Positions 63,458 to 64,000 of a DNA stretch of 64,000 nucleotides are shown in pieces (position 1 is the stretch's first letter; the number at the start of each line of letters is the position of its first letter). Made by a program: the position numbers and the translations under genes. The stretch comes from an uncultured Kiritimatiellota bacterium (GTDB lineage: Bacteria > Verrucomicrobiota > Kiritimatiellia > RFP12 > UBA1067). Under the pieces are notes generated by a model, which made no database searches, was not told the origin of the DNA, and worked only from the letters and a program-made list of their open reading frames with translations. The stretch covers positions 32,677 to 96,676 of the forward strand of contig CAKTZI010000008.1 of NCBI GenBank assembly GCA_934635385.1, read 5' to 3'.

Positions 63458-63463
63458 TAAACT
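63458..63463 (+). promoter_or_regulatory. Promoter with structured leader at the window end
   Basis: CTTTTGGTAAACT has the extended form of the local promoters with a weaker -10 box (63458-63463). The leader to ATG 63563 (about 90 nt) contains GATGGC/GCCATC and CGGGGTG repeats and could fold, but no known riboswitch was recognised. Confidence 0.4.
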
Positions 63464-63562
63464 GATGGCAGTTGGTCGGGGTGCATCCCTGCCGGGGTGT
63501 TTCCCGAATCGCGTCATTCGCCTGTTGCTGCGCCATCGCAATTGCCCGAAAGGAGCATGTCC

Positions 63563-63874
63563 ATGCAGAAGCTGAATGTGTGTGTCCAAACCGTGTATGC
63601 CCAAGTCGAAGCCGTTTGCGCGAAATCCGCCGTCCGCCGCTGTGCGGCCGCGCCGCGACTCCTCGCCCCCGCATGCGCCGCGCTCGCGCTCCTCCTCCCG
63701 GCCCTCTCCGCGCGGGCGGACGCCCCCGACTTCCGCTGCCGGTCGCCGCAGCTGGAGTCCTCCGACCGTCGTAAGAGGATGTCTCACACGGAGTTTCGGA
63801 GGCACGGAGGCAAAACGATGGCGAGGGGCGATGCCCCGTCGGGGGCAATGCGCGGAGGTGTGGCATGGGGCTGA
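63563..63874 (+). CDS. Truncated secreted protein (signal peptide region only)
   Basis: 103 codons. The first ~65 residues look like a long exported N-terminus: basic start (MQKLNVCVQTVYAQVEAVCA), then the hydrophobic stretch LLAPACAALALLLPALSARA with a likely cleavage after ARA. Homologous starts precede large surface proteins. After about 63770 the frame enters a CACGGAG-type repeat arm (63782-63810) and reads only MSHTEFRRHGGK-like sequence to a stop. It probably is the 5' remnant of a surface-protein gene broken at the repeat. A GAAAGGAGC ribosome binding site precedes ATG 63563. Confidence 0.45.
   Translation: MQKLNVCVQTVYAQVEAVCAKSAVRRCAAAPRLLAPACAALALLLPALSARADAPDFRCRSPQLESSDRRKRMSHTEFRRHGGKTMARGDAPSGAMRGGVAWG
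63782..63810 (+). repeat. Single CACGGAG-type repeat arm
   Basis: GTCTCACACGGAGTTTCGG followed by AGGCACGGAG matches the left arm at 37182-37210 at 26 of 29 positions. No right arm is seen before the window end. It lies at the breakpoint of the truncated secreted-protein gene. Confidence 0.85.
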
Positions 63875-64000
63875 ACGAGATCAGCGGCGACGTCGTTGAC
63901 GCGGCGGTGTCGATCCACCGCGCGCTCGGCCCCGGACTGCTGGAGGCTGCCTACGAGCTTGTGCTCGTCGCCGAGCTGAGGCGGCGCGGCCACAGGGTCG
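63865..64000 (+). CDS. GxxExxY-family protein, N-terminal part (3' end outside window)
   Basis: The 45 codons visible read GLNEISGDVVDAAVSIHRAL then GPGLLEAAYELVLVAELRRR, the exact start of GxxExxY proteins (small PD-(D/E)XK-like nuclease-related family; G-P-G-L-L-E-A-A-Y-E contains the name motif). Their role is unknown; they are often found as solitary, mobile genes. ATG 63865 overlaps the end of the preceding open frame. Incomplete. Confidence 0.8.
   Translation, partial: MGLNEISGDVVDAAVSIHRALGPGLLEAAYELVLVAELRRRGHRV

Noticed and set aside
63464..63562. Riboswitch in the leader at the window end
   Set aside because: Some pairing is possible, but no conserved core of a known class (cobalamin, TPP, SAM, glycine) could be matched by eye.

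Overview
The window is GC-rich bacterial chromosome (about 60-68 % GC over most of it, nearer 50 % in the first 1.5 kb). The gene content (bi-domain dehydrogenase/Gfo-Idh proteins, DUF1080-type sugar hydrolases, many secreted glycoside hydrolases, AraC regulators with LacI-like sensor domains, LamG and autotransporter-like surface proteins, an orphan secretin) suggests a polysaccharide-degrading member of the PVC group, most like gut or sediment Kiritimatiellota/Lentisphaerota. That is an inference from content; no rRNA gene is present to prove it.

Layout. 1-15.8 kb is an exopolysaccharide/glycan assembly operon: the tail of a glycosyltransferase, a CapK-like ligase, a bi-domain oxidoreductase, a heparinase/alginate-lyase-like protein, GT4, WecB, GT2, GT4, GT8, a GT4-GT8 fusion and a small unknown protein, mostly joined by 4-8 bp start/stop overlaps. 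Two DUF4143 ATPase genes with palindromes in front of them interrupt it near its left end. 15.9-26.6 kb is housekeeping and envelope: ileS, tRNA-Lys, a GtrA-like membrane protein, a secretin, a DUF481 outer-membrane protein, a B12/radical-SAM protein, a sugar regulator and serS. 26.6-44.4 kb is glycan catabolism (GH97, two DUF1080-related hydrolases, a GH50-like hydrolase, Gfo/Idh and two MDR dehydrogenases), dinB, a second regulator, a LamG surface protein and a PIN toxin-antitoxin pair. 44.4-58.7 kb carries a Fic gene with a regulator, a fourth regulator enclosed by inverted repeats, a mannonate-dehydratase-like gene and a second secreted-hydrolase operon. 58.8-64 kb returns to core metabolism (citrate synthase, purD, rpsT, pgk) and ends in a truncated secreted protein and a GxxExxY gene.

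How the genes fit together. The two catabolic islands pair secreted glycoside hydrolases with oxidoreductases and DUF1080 proteins, which fits degradation of glycosides through 3-keto intermediates, with nearby LacI/AraC hybrid regulators as likely local switches.

Three things stand out beyond gene content. (1) Palindromes and short-period (8- or 9-nt) repeats occur both between genes and in frame inside genes, including ileS and purD. (2) At least nine genes have a clear -10 box only 7-10 nt before the start codon, which predicts leaderless mRNAs; ileS, serS, citrate synthase and rpsT instead have leaders of about 30 nt or more. (3) Two secreted-protein genes are frameshifted, one exactly at a run of ten G, so phase variation, decay or sequence error must be separated.
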